DNA of 6,672 nt, from contig DATNHC010000170.1 of NCBI GenBank assembly GCA_035605155.1, positions 1 through 6,672 of the forward strand. The letters run 5' to 3'. The notes under the pieces were generated by a model. The model saw only the letters and a program-made list of their open reading frames with translations. It searched no databases and was not told the DNA's origin. Origin of the DNA: VRUE01 sp035605155. GTDB taxonomy: Bacteria; Actinomycetota; Thermoleophilia; Solirubrobacterales; 70-9. The translations under genes and the position numbers were made by a program. Of this stretch, positions 1-5,835 are shown in pieces (within the stretch, counting starts at the first letter, position 1; each line of letters starts with the position of its first letter).

Positions 1-1284
1 GGTTGCGCGATGGCCCTGGCTCGCCTCGACGTCCCCTCCGTGCTCCTCTACGGGGGCTCGATTGCGCCCGGGCACTGGCACGGGCGCGACGTGACGATCC
101 TCGACATCTTCGAGGCGATCGGCGCCCACAACGCGGGCGACATGAGCGACGAGGAACTGCACGAGCTGGAGGGAGTGGCGAGTCCCGGCGCCGGCGCCTG
201 CGGCGGCCAGTTCACTGCCAACACGATGGCCTGCGCCTTCGAGGCGCTGGGGATCAGCGCCGGTGGATCGGCGATGGTCCCTGCCGAAGACGGCGAGAAG
301 GGCACGGTCGCCGAGCGGATCGGCGAGCTCGTCCTCAGCGTCCTCGTCGACGACGTCAGGCCGAGCAAGGTGATCACTCGCGACTCGCTCGAGAACGCGA
401 TCGCCTGCGTCTGCGCCTCGGGTGGATCGACCAACGCGGTTCTGCATCTGATCGCCCTCGCTCGCGAGCTCGAGATCGAGCTGACGATGGCCGACTTCGA
501 GCGCATCTCGCGCGCGACGCCGCTCTTTGCCGACCTCAAGCCGGGCGGCCGTTTCGTCGCCACCGACCTCTACGCGGCCGGCGGCGTGCCCGTGGTTCTC
601 AAGCGCCTCGCCGAAGGGGGCAATTTGCACGAGGACGCCCTCACCGTCACCGGCAAGACGATTGGCGAGGTCGCCGCGGAGGCCAGCGAGGCGCCCGGTC
701 AGGAAGTCGTACGGCCGCTCGAGGACCCGCTGAAGCCGGAAGGTGGGCTGGCGATCCTCGCTGGCAACCTGGCGCCGGAGGGGGCAGTGGTCAAGCTCGC
801 CGGCACCGAGCGGACTCAGCAGACCGGGCCGGCCCGGGTCTTCGAGTCCGAAGAGGAATGCTTTCGGGCGGTCAAGGACCAGCAGATCAACGCGGGCGAC
901 GTCGTCGTGATTCGCAACGAGGGCCCGGTGGGCGGACCCGGCATGCGCGAGATGCTCCAGGTAACCGCCGCGATCGTCGGCGAGGGACTGGGGGAGAGCG
1001 TCGCGATGGTCACCGACGGCCGCTTCTCCGGCGCCACCCGCGGCCTGATGATCGGCCACGTCGCTCCCGAGGCCGCCAGGGGCGGCCCGATCGCCGCGAT
1101 CCGCGAGGGCGACCAGATCACCGTCGACATCTCCGCTCGAACCCTCAGCGTCTCTCTCTCGGACGACGAGATTGCCAAGCGCGTCGAGGAATATCAGCCC
1201 CCCGCATCACCCTTCGGCCACGGCGTAATGGCCAAGTACGCGGCGACGGTGTCGTCCGCGTCGACTGGCGCGGTGACTGGCTAG
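1..1284 (+). CDS. ilvD: Dihydroxy-acid dehydratase (IlvD), 5'-truncated
   Basis: This cytoplasmic Fe-S dehydratase converts 2,3-dihydroxy-isovalerate or -methylvalerate to the 2-keto acid, the third common step of valine, leucine and isoleucine synthesis. The frame is open from base 1 and gives 427 codons against the usual 560-620, so roughly 130-150 N-terminal residues lie outside the window. Residues below count from the Met codon at position 10. Visible family motifs are the Fe-S ligand Cys64 in GACGGQFTANTM, GGSTNAVLHL near 138-147, PEGGLAILAGNLAPEG near 243-258, Glu304 in RNEGPVGGPGM (metal-binding in the family) and TDGRFSG with catalytic Ser340. The upstream CDKxxPG cysteine falls just before the window, whose first codon looks like the Gly ending that motif. 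The C terminus (KYAATVSSASTGAVTG) is typical and complete. The gene stops 29 bases before the convergent hydrolase gene, with no obvious terminator hairpin between them. The Met at position 10 is internal, not a start. Confidence 0.96.
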   Translation, partial: GCAMALARLDVPSVLLYGGSIAPGHWHGRDVTILDIFEAIGAHNAGDMSDEELHELEGVASPGAGACGGQFTANTMACAFEALGISAGGSAMVPAEDGEKGTVAERIGELVLSVLVDDVRPSKVITRDSLENAIACVCASGGSTNAVLHLIALARELEIELTMADFERISRATPLFADLKPGGRFVATDLYAAGGVPVVLKRLAEGGNLHEDALTVTGKTIGEVAAEASEAPGQEVVRPLEDPLKPEGGLAILAGNLAPEGAVVKLAGTERTQQTGPARVFESEEECFRAVKDQQINAGDVVVIRNEGPVGGPGMREMLQVTAAIVGEGLGESVAMVTDGRFSGATRGLMIGHVAPEAARGGPIAAIREGDQITVDISARTLSVSLSDDEIAKRVEEYQPPASPFGHGVMAKYAATVSSASTGAVTG

Positions 1285-1313
1285 CGGGTCGAGGGGACGA
1301 CGATTTGGGCGCG

Positions 1314-2240
1314 TCAGCTGAGGAAGCTCTCTAGAACGTGGTTGAACCGTGTTGGGCGCTCGAGTTGGGGGACGTGGCCGGTGCGCTCGAAGATCTCCAG
1401 GCGGGAGTGGGGGATGCGGCGGTGGTAGCTGAGGGCTGCGGCGGATGGGATCACCCAGTCATCCGTGCCCCAGACGATCAGCGTCGGGACCTCGATCTCT
1501 TCGAGCCGGTTGCGGGCGTCGTATTCGATCGCCGCGTCGAGGGCGTCGGCGAAGCCCGGAGCGGGGAGCCCGGAGGCCATCTGCTCCCAGAGCAGCTCCT
1601 TGCGCAGCCGTCCCGGGTAGCGCATGAAGAAGCGGAACATCAGGTAGCGGGCGCGGCGCCGGCTGACGACGAAGCGGGCAGCCCGGCCGAAGGGCGGCCC
1701 GAACGTGCCCCAGGCATGCGAGGTGGCCTTTCCCCGCTCGTGCGGCAGCCAGGTGTTGATCAGCCCCGCCGCCGAGACCAGCACGAGGCGCTCGTAGCGC
1801 TGCGGGGCCGTGAGCACCGCCTCGGCTGCGACCAGGCCGCCCATCGAGTTGCCGACCAGGGTCGCGCCCTCGAGTCCGAGCTTCTCGCAGAAGTCATTCA
1901 GCAGGCGGCCGTAGGCATGCATGTCGATCGTCCACGAGGGCAGTGGGCTGCCCCCGAAGCCGGGCAGGTCGAGGGCGATCGCGCGGTGCGTGTGGCCGAA
2001 GTGCGGCAGGTTCTCGAGCCAGTTCTGCCAGGAGCCAGAGATGCCGTGGACGAAGACGATCGGCTTGCCCTCGCCGATCTCGGCGTAGTTGACCTCGGCG
2101 CCGGGCAGCTCGACGCGGCGCACGTGCGGTCGCCAGTCGATCCTCAGCCACTCGGAGTCGCTGCTGCCGTAGTCGTAAGAGGTGCTGTGTCCGCCGCCGC
2201 CAGACGTGCGCGGTGAGGTTTCGGAGGACCTCCTAGGCAT
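1314..2240 (-). CDS. Alpha/beta-fold hydrolase, substrate unknown
   Basis: This 308-residue protein is of the alpha/beta-hydrolase fold and is predicted to be a soluble serine hydrolase (esterase, lipase or C-C hydrolase). The sequence does not reveal the substrate. Visible motifs are the oxyanion-hole segment HGISGS (65-70), LDLPGFGGS (90-98), the nucleophile elbow GNSMGG with Ser132, the acid in WGTDDWVIP (probably Asp261) and the base His289 in RTGHVPQLERP. The Trp/Arg-rich stretch from about 165 to 225 is probably the cap domain. The first 28 residues are low-complexity Ser/Gly, and the fold begins near residue 40. ATG at 2240 overlaps the end of the upstream cyclo-ligase-like gene by 8 bases, so the two are probably co-transcribed and translationally coupled. 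Its Shine-Dalgarno is poor, although an AGGAGG lies at codons 3-4. The next in-frame GTG is codon 40, and using it would remove the WLRIDW segment, which resembles related hydrolases as I remember them. The exact start is therefore less certain than the gene. Confidence 0.9.
   Translation of the reverse strand: MPRRSSETSPRTSGGGGHSTSYDYGSSDSEWLRIDWRPHVRRVELPGAEVNYAEIGEGKPIVFVHGISGSWQNWLENLPHFGHTHRAIALDLPGFGGSPLPSWTIDMHAYGRLLNDFCEKLGLEGATLVGNSMGGLVAAEAVLTAPQRYERLVLVSAAGLINTWLPHERGKATSHAWGTFGPPFGRAARFVVSRRRARYLMFRFFMRYPGRLRKELLWEQMASGLPAPGFADALDAAIEYDARNRLEEIEVPTLIVWGTDDWVIPSAAALSYHRRIPHSRLEIFERTGHVPQLERPTRFNHVLESFLS
2223..2233. repeat. 11-base palindrome containing a Shine-Dalgarno-like core
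   Basis: GGAGG-A-CCTCC has two perfect 5-base arms about one central base. On the minus strand, AGGAGG (2234-2229) overlaps the stop codon TAG (2235-2233) of the cyclo-ligase-like gene and sits at codons 3-4 of the hydrolase. No ATG, GTG or TTG follows within a normal 4-12 base spacing, so it cannot be tied to a start. It may be a relic or a chance sequence. Confidence 0.35.
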
Positions 2241-2946
2241 AGCCCATACGTTCGAGTATGGGTATCTCGCGAATCTGCGGAGGCTGTAGGTGGTCCCAGA
2301 GGATGCCGCGCGGCCGCTCGTACTGGCGCTCGACCTCGATCACCGCGCGGGGGGTCGCGATCACGTCGACCGGCAGGTCGTGGGAGGTCATCATCAGGTG
2401 ACGGCGCAGCACCTGCGTCGGGTGAACGGTGGTCGCCACGGTCGTGTGATCGTCGATCTTGCCGGCGTCGATCAGCACGCCGTACTCGAGGTCGGAGTAG
2501 CCACCGCCCTTGCCGACGCGGGCGCCGCTGAGATTGACGGCGACCGAGCCGCAGAGGACGAAGTCGATCTCGGGCAGCTCGTCGAGGGCGATCACCTTGC
2601 CGTGCTTGAGCGCCCCCTTGATCGTCGCCGCCTCTTTGACCGCTCGTTTGGAGAGCTTCTTGGGGTCGAGCACGCGAAACGGGTGGGGGTCGCGCAAGCG
2701 CGGCACGGCCATGATCACCACCTTGTTCTCCTCGAGCGCGATGCGACGGGCGTAGGTCTGCGGCGAGTCGGGGTTTGCCTTGATCACCCGGGCGCGCTTC
2801 CAAGCACGCTGCCCGGCGAGCTTCTCGGCCGCGAGCTTCGCCCCGGCGAAGTTCGGGATCCGACCCTCGGCGCCCGGAAAGCGGGACACGCCCGCGCGGT
2901 CCATCGCCTTCCAGACCTCCTTGCGGACATCGTCCTTGGAACGCAT
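2233..2946 (-). CDS. 5-formyltetrahydrofolate cyclo-ligase family protein, COG0212 paralog type
   Basis: This 237-residue protein belongs to the 5-FCL/MTHFS family. Authentic members use ATP to convert 5-formyl-THF to 5,10-methenyl-THF. The family signature is at 141-154, GARVGKGGGYSDLE, followed by SHDLPVDVIAT (188-198). True cyclo-ligases usually read GxRxGxGxGYYDR here. The SDLE version, the N terminus VWKAMDRAGVSRFPGAEGRIPNFAGA and the longer size resemble the paralog group within COG0212. From memory of published comparative work, that group lacks cyclo-ligase activity and was tentatively linked to thiamin metabolism. I therefore call the family with confidence and the enzymatic activity only tentatively. 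ATG at 2946 is supported by an in-frame TGA at 2952-2950. No Shine-Dalgarno is visible, and a -10-like hexamer lies 11 bases upstream. It is the first gene of a two-gene minus-strand unit and its stop codon lies within the hydrolase gene. No thiamin or folate gene is visible nearby. Confidence 0.85.
   Translation of the reverse strand: MRSKDDVRKEVWKAMDRAGVSRFPGAEGRIPNFAGAKLAAEKLAGQRAWKRARVIKANPDSPQTYARRIALEENKVVIMAVPRLRDPHPFRVLDPKKLSKRAVKEAATIKGALKHGKVIALDELPEIDFVLCGSVAVNLSGARVGKGGGYSDLEYGVLIDAGKIDDHTTVATTVHPTQVLRRHLMMTSHDLPVDVIATPRAVIEVERQYERPRGILWDHLQPPQIREIPILERMGYA
2243..2262 (-). repeat. Inverted repeat (hairpin) just before the hydrolase start
   Basis: Perfect 7-base arms CCCATAC (2243-2249) and GTATGGG (2256-2262) flank a 6-base loop. 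In the minus-strand mRNA the hairpin ends two bases before the hydrolase ATG at 2240, and it lies within the last codons of the cyclo-ligase-like gene. A ribosome finishing the first gene would melt it, which suits translational coupling. That role is an inference from position only. Confidence 0.45.
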
Positions 2947-2957
2947 CAGTCAGGGAA

Positions 2958-2963
2958 AAGATA
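2958..2963 (-). promoter_or_regulatory. Candidate -10 box for the cyclo-ligase-like gene
   Basis: On the minus strand TATCTT ends 11 bases before the ATG at 2946. A start about 7 bases after the hexamer would give a leader of only a few bases, which agrees with the missing Shine-Dalgarno. No good -35 is visible 16-18 bases upstream, so this is a weak call. Confidence 0.22.
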
Positions 2964-2990
2964 TCCGTCGGAACGACCGGAGGGTGTGCC

Positions 2991-2996
2991 TAAACT
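2991..2996 (+). promoter_or_regulatory. Candidate -10 box for the L,D-transpeptidase gene (leaderless)
   Basis: TAAACT fits the TANNNT pattern and lies 8 bases before the ATG at 3005, so transcription would start at or next to the start codon. The bases between them (TTCCCCTGA) hold no Shine-Dalgarno. The -35 region near 2967-2973 is poor. The site shares a 58-base divergent intergenic region with the promoter of the minus-strand unit. Confidence 0.35.
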
Positions 2997-3004
2997 TCCC
3001 CTGA

Positions 3005-4042
3005 ATGGGCCGCAAGACCCAAATCGCCCTGCTCGCCCTGGTGGCGTTGCTGCTCCTCGGCGGGGGGGTTGGCTACGCCTACGACAGCACGCAGGACGAC
3101 AAGATCGCCGAGGGCGTGACGATCGCCGGCGTAGACGTCGGCGGCATGGACGCCGAGGAAGCGAAGCGGGCGGTGCGCAAGCAGCTGCTGCGCCCGCTGC
3201 GCCACTCGATCCGCGTCGGCTATGACGGCGAGAGCTGGGAGCTGCCCGGCGAGAAGCTCAAGGTTCACGCCGACCTCGATGGCGCGGTCGAAGAGGCACT
3301 CGACCAGAGTCGCGAGGGCGGACTGCCCGAGCGCCTCGTCCGCTACGTCACAGGCAGCAGCATCGAGGAGCAGGTGAGCGCCGAGGTCACCTACTCGGAG
3401 CCGGCGATCAACCGCTTCGTGCGCAGGGTGGCGCAGGAAGTCGGCGAGGAACCGCAGGACGCGACGGTCAGCGCCAGCGGCGCTTCGCTCGAAGTGGTGC
3501 CCGCGGAGAACGGGCGCAAGCTGCGCGACAACCTGCTGACCAAACAGCTGAAGGCCGCGGTGCTCAACGCCGACGCCAACCACACGATCGCTGCCCGCAC
3601 CAACCCGCTGATGCCGGAGGTGAGGACCAAGGAAGTCGCGGAGGCGTACCCGGTCTACCTGACCCTCGAGCGCTCCACCTACACGCTGCGCCTCTGGAAC
3701 GACCTGAAGCTGACCAAGAGCTACACGGTCGCAGTCGGCCAGGAAGGGCTCGAAACCCCCGAAGGGCTCTACCACATCCAGGACAAGCAGATCGAACCCA
3801 CCTGGCACGTGCCGGAATCGGACTGGGCGGGCAGCCTCGCCGGCCAATCGATCCCACCCGGTCCGTCGAACCCGTTGAAGGCGCGTTGGATGGGGATCTA
3901 CGAAGGCGCCGGCATCCACGGCACCGAAGAAACCTCCTCGCTCGGCACGGCGGCCTCGCACGGTTGCGTCCGCATGTCGATCCCCGACGTCGAAGACCTC
4001 TACGACCGCGTCGAAGTGGGAACGCCGATCTACATCGGTTAG
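3005..4042 (+). CDS. Membrane-anchored L,D-transpeptidase (YkuD domain with VanW-type PG-binding domain)
   Basis: This cell-envelope enzyme of 345 residues is predicted to form 3->3 peptidoglycan cross-links or attach groups to stem peptides outside the membrane. After a short basic start (MGRK), residues 6-25 form one hydrophobic segment without a lipobox Cys, so it is most likely a signal anchor. Residues 36-61 (EGVTIAGVDVGGMDAEEAKRAV) and about 125-190 match the PG_binding_4 pattern found beside VanW and YkuD domains. The catalytic YkuD domain runs from about 215 to 344. It has VAVGQEGLETPEGLYHI (242-258), HGT at 305-307 and the signature SHGCVRM (318-324) with nucleophile Cys321, His319 and Arg323. 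An in-frame TGA directly precedes the ATG, so the start is firm. No Shine-Dalgarno is present. It is transcribed divergently from the cyclo-ligase-like gene and is followed 33 bases later, in the same frame, by the xer gene. Confidence 0.94.
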   Translation: MGRKTQIALLALVALLLLGGGVGYAYDSTQDDKIAEGVTIAGVDVGGMDAEEAKRAVRKQLLRPLRHSIRVGYDGESWELPGEKLKVHADLDGAVEEALDQSREGGLPERLVRYVTGSSIEEQVSAEVTYSEPAINRFVRRVAQEVGEEPQDATVSASGASLEVVPAENGRKLRDNLLTKQLKAAVLNADANHTIAARTNPLMPEVRTKEVAEAYPVYLTLERSTYTLRLWNDLKLTKSYTVAVGQEGLETPEGLYHIQDKQIEPTWHVPESDWAGSLAGQSIPPGPSNPLKARWMGIYEGAGIHGTEETSSLGTAASHGCVRMSIPDVEDLYDRVEVGTPIYIG

Positions 4043-4075
4043 AGGCTCGCCGCCGCGCGTGGCGAACCTGATCAA

Positions 4076-4957
4076 ATGACCTGGGACGCGGCGCTCGCAG
4101 CCTACGACCGCGACCTGCGTGGGCGCAGCGCTGCCGAGCGCACTCGGCGTGCCTATGCGGTCGACCTGGGCCAGTTCGTCGAGTGGGCGGGCGATCGGGC
4201 GCCGGCCGACATCCGCCACCGCGACGTGCGGCGCTACGCGGCCGGCCTCTCTTCGAAGGGGGCAGCACCGGCGACCGTCGCCCGCAAGCTCGCCGCGGTC
4301 CGCGGGCTCTTCGACTTCCTCGTGCGCACCGAGCGGCTCACGCAGAACCCGGCCGACCTCGTCTCTAGCCCGAAGCGCGAGCAGAAGCTGCCGCGCGTGC
4401 TCAGCAGCGAGCAGGTTCGGACGCTGCTCGAGCGGATTCCCGCCCGTAACCCGCTCGAGTTGCGCGACCGGGCGATGCTCGAGCTCGCCTACTCGTGCGG
4501 GTTGCGCTGCGAGGAGATCGTCAACCTCGACCTCGGCACGCTCGACTTCGAGACCGAGCAACTGCGCGTGCTCGGCAAGGGCTCCAAGGAACGTCTGTTG
4601 CCGGTCGGGGAGCCGGCGCAACAAGCCCTGCGTGCCTACGCGGAGCGCGGCCGCAACGCCCTCGCCGGCGATCCGCGCGAGCAGGCGCTCTTCCTCTCGA
4701 AGAGCGGTCGCCGCCTCTCCAATTCCGACGTCACCCGGCGGCTCGGACTCTGGGTGCGCGAGGCAGCGCTGGCCGCCGGTGTCTCGCCCCATGCGCTGCG
4801 CCACAGCTTCGCCACACACCTGCTCGAGGGTGGCGCCGACCTGCGGACGATCCAGGAGCTGCTCGGGCACGCGTCCATTTCGACGACACAGGTCTACACT
4901 CGGGTCGATGCGGCTCGCCTCCGCGACGCGTACGCTGCCACCCATCCGCGCGCGTGA
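4076..4957 (+). CDS. xerC: Tyrosine recombinase of the XerC/XerD type
   Basis: This site-specific recombinase of 293 residues has the normal length for Xer proteins, which resolve chromosome dimers at dif near the terminus. The N-terminal SAM-like DNA-binding domain spans about 3-90 (ending FDFLVRTERLTQNPADLV) and the catalytic domain about 105-290. The catalytic set is complete: Arg144 (CGLRCEEI), Lys168 (LGKGSKER), His239 and Arg242 (PHALRHSFATHLL), His265 (LLGHASISTTQVYT) and nucleophile Tyr274. Choosing between XerC, XerD and a related integrase needs genome context, so the symbol is provisional. There is no sign of prophage or integrative element nearby. ATG at 4076 is the only usable start, because no ATG, GTG or TTG occurs in frame between it and the transpeptidase stop. 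No Shine-Dalgarno and no clear promoter precede it, so it is probably read through from the transpeptidase gene. whiG follows after 43 bases, an adjacency also known from Streptomyces. Confidence 0.93.
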   Translation: MTWDAALAAYDRDLRGRSAAERTRRAYAVDLGQFVEWAGDRAPADIRHRDVRRYAAGLSSKGAAPATVARKLAAVRGLFDFLVRTERLTQNPADLVSSPKREQKLPRVLSSEQVRTLLERIPARNPLELRDRAMLELAYSCGLRCEEIVNLDLGTLDFETEQLRVLGKGSKERLLPVGEPAQQALRAYAERGRNALAGDPREQALFLSKSGRRLSNSDVTRRLGLWVREAALAAGVSPHALRHSFATHLLEGGADLRTIQELLGHASISTTQVYTRVDAARLRDAYAATHPRA

Positions 4958-4982
4958 GCGTCAAAGCAACCGTCAGCGAATC

Positions 4983-4988
4983 TAGGAT
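4983..4988 (+). promoter_or_regulatory. Candidate -10 box for the whiG-like gene
   Basis: TAGGAT matches the Streptomyces housekeeping -10 pattern TAGRRT and ends 12 bases before the ATG at 5001, predicting a leader of about 5-6 bases. Its TAG is also an in-frame stop that limits how far upstream the sigma gene can begin. The -35 region (GTCAAA near 4960-4965, 17-base spacer) is a poor match. Confidence 0.33.
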
Positions 4989-5000
4989 TCAGTCAAGGGC

Positions 5001-5777
5001 ATGGAAACCGGCGTAAAAGAGGTGGAGCTGCGCGATCTCTGGCGCCGCTACAAGGTGGACGGCGATGCCAGCGCTCGCGAGCGGCTGGTCGTCGCCTACT
5101 CGCCGATGGTCAAGTTCGTTGCCGGCCGGCTCGGCGCCGGGCTGCCCTCGCACGTCGACGATGCCGACCTGATCTCCTACGGCCTGATGGGTCTGATCGG
5201 AGCGATCGAGCGCTTCGACCCCGAACGCGGGATCAAGTTCGAGACCTTCGCGATGACCCGCATCCGCGGTGCGATCATCGACGAGCTGCGCTCGCTCGAC
5301 TGGGTGCCGCGCTCGGTACGCTCGCGCGCCCGCGAGATCGAGACGGCCCAGGCCAAGCTCGAGCACGAGCTGCAAAGGGCGCCGAGCGAGGCCGAGCTGG
5401 CCGAGCGCCTCGAAATCTCCGAGGGCGAACTGCAGACCTCGCTGCTGGAGATCGCCAACTCCTCGGTCTACGCGCTCGACGAGCTCTGGACGGTCTCAGA
5501 CTCCTCGGGCGATCAGGTCTCACTGCTCGACACGATCTCCGACCCGCGCGCCGAAGACCCGCAGGAGTCGCTGGCCAGCAGCGAGGTCAAGGACCGCTTG
5601 ACCGAGGCGATCGCCTCGCTGCCCGAGCGCGAGCAGCTGGTTGTCGCCCTCTACTACTACGAGAACCTCACACTGCGCGAGATCGGCGAGGTCCTCGGGG
5701 TAACCGAGTCGCGCGTCTCGCAGCTGCACACCAAGGCAGTGATGCGGCTCAAGTCGGGCTTGCAGCCCGCTGCCTGA
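5001..5777 (+). CDS. whiG: RNA polymerase sigma factor, WhiG/FliA (sigma-28) family
   Basis: This 258-residue alternative sigma factor directs RNA polymerase to a specialised promoter set: sporulation genes for WhiG in Streptomyces, flagellar genes for FliA/SigD elsewhere. There is no region 1.1. Region 2 spans about 27-97 (DADLISYGLMGLIGAIERFDPERGIKFETFAMTRIRGAIIDELRS). It runs into the sigma-28 hallmark DELRSLDWVPRSVR at 95-108. Region 3 covers about 110-185, and region 4 about 200-252 with its helix-turn-helix in LTLREIGEVLGVTESRVSQLHTKAVMRL. ATG at 5001 is the first start after an in-frame TAG at 4983. AAGGG lies only one base before the ATG and is too close to act as a normal Shine-Dalgarno. 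In Streptomyces and Rubrobacter WhiG is held by the anti-sigma RsiG with cyclic di-GMP, but no rsiG is visible here. The xer gene is upstream and an EF-G-like gene follows 58 bases downstream. Which regulon it controls cannot be read from the window. Confidence 0.94.
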   Translation: METGVKEVELRDLWRRYKVDGDASARERLVVAYSPMVKFVAGRLGAGLPSHVDDADLISYGLMGLIGAIERFDPERGIKFETFAMTRIRGAIIDELRSLDWVPRSVRSRAREIETAQAKLEHELQRAPSEAELAERLEISEGELQTSLLEIANSSVYALDELWTVSDSSGDQVSLLDTISDPRAEDPQESLASSEVKDRLTEAIASLPEREQLVVALYYYENLTLREIGEVLGVTESRVSQLHTKAVMRLKSGLQPAA

Positions 5778-5801
5778 TCCGCTCTGAGAAGTCGGAGCAG
5801 T

Positions 5802-5829
5802 TTGAGTTGCGTCCGATCCGGTGTAACTT
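5802..5829 (+). promoter_or_regulatory. Candidate promoter for the EF-G-like gene (leaderless)
   Basis: TTGAGT (5802-5807), a 16-base spacer and TAACTT (5824-5829) form the best promoter-like pair in the window. The -10 ends 6 bases before the GTG at 5836, so the transcript would begin at or beside the start codon. No Shine-Dalgarno lies between. The -35 matches TTGACA at 4 of 6 bases, and the -10 fits TANNNT. Confidence 0.4.
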
Positions 5830-5835
5830 CATTGC

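Noticed and set aside
916..927. RNEGP instead of RYEGP in the IlvD metal-site segment as a missing key residue.
   Set aside because: The metal-binding Glu is kept, and as I remember the family Asn at this position occurs in other bacterial dehydratases.
3..1334. A 443-codon plus-strand frame overlapping ilvD.
   Set aside because: Its product is a low-complexity Arg/Gly-rich shadow in another frame of a clearly recognisable ilvD.
1338..2216. A 292-codon plus-strand frame opposite the hydrolase gene.
   Set aside because: No domain is recognisable, whereas the minus-strand frame has a complete Ser-Asp-His triad.
4047..4065. Inverted repeat TCGCC / GGCGA between the transpeptidase and recombinase genes as a terminator.
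   Set aside because: The stem is only 5 bases with a 9-base loop and no following T run; such repeats are frequent in GC-rich spacers.
2990..4945. A 651-codon open frame on the minus strand, antisense to the transpeptidase and recombinase genes.
   Set aside because: It lies wholly opposite two genes with complete catalytic motifs, its protein is Arg/Val/Ala/Leu-rich with no recognisable domain, and long antisense frames are expected in GC-rich DNA.
4962..4983. Possible FliA/WhiG-type promoter (CAAA ... GCGAATCT), which would imply autoregulation of whiG.
   Set aside because: The spacing is 10 bases rather than about 15, and the -10 half matches GCCGATAA poorly.
4995..4999. AAGGG as the Shine-Dalgarno of the whiG-like gene.
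   Set aside because: Only one base separates it from the ATG, too close for normal ribosome placement, and no later start codon is well placed for it.
5781..5798. GCTC / GAGC repeat after the sigma-factor gene as a terminator.
   Set aside because: The stem is only 4 bases and there is no continuous T tract; evidence is too thin.
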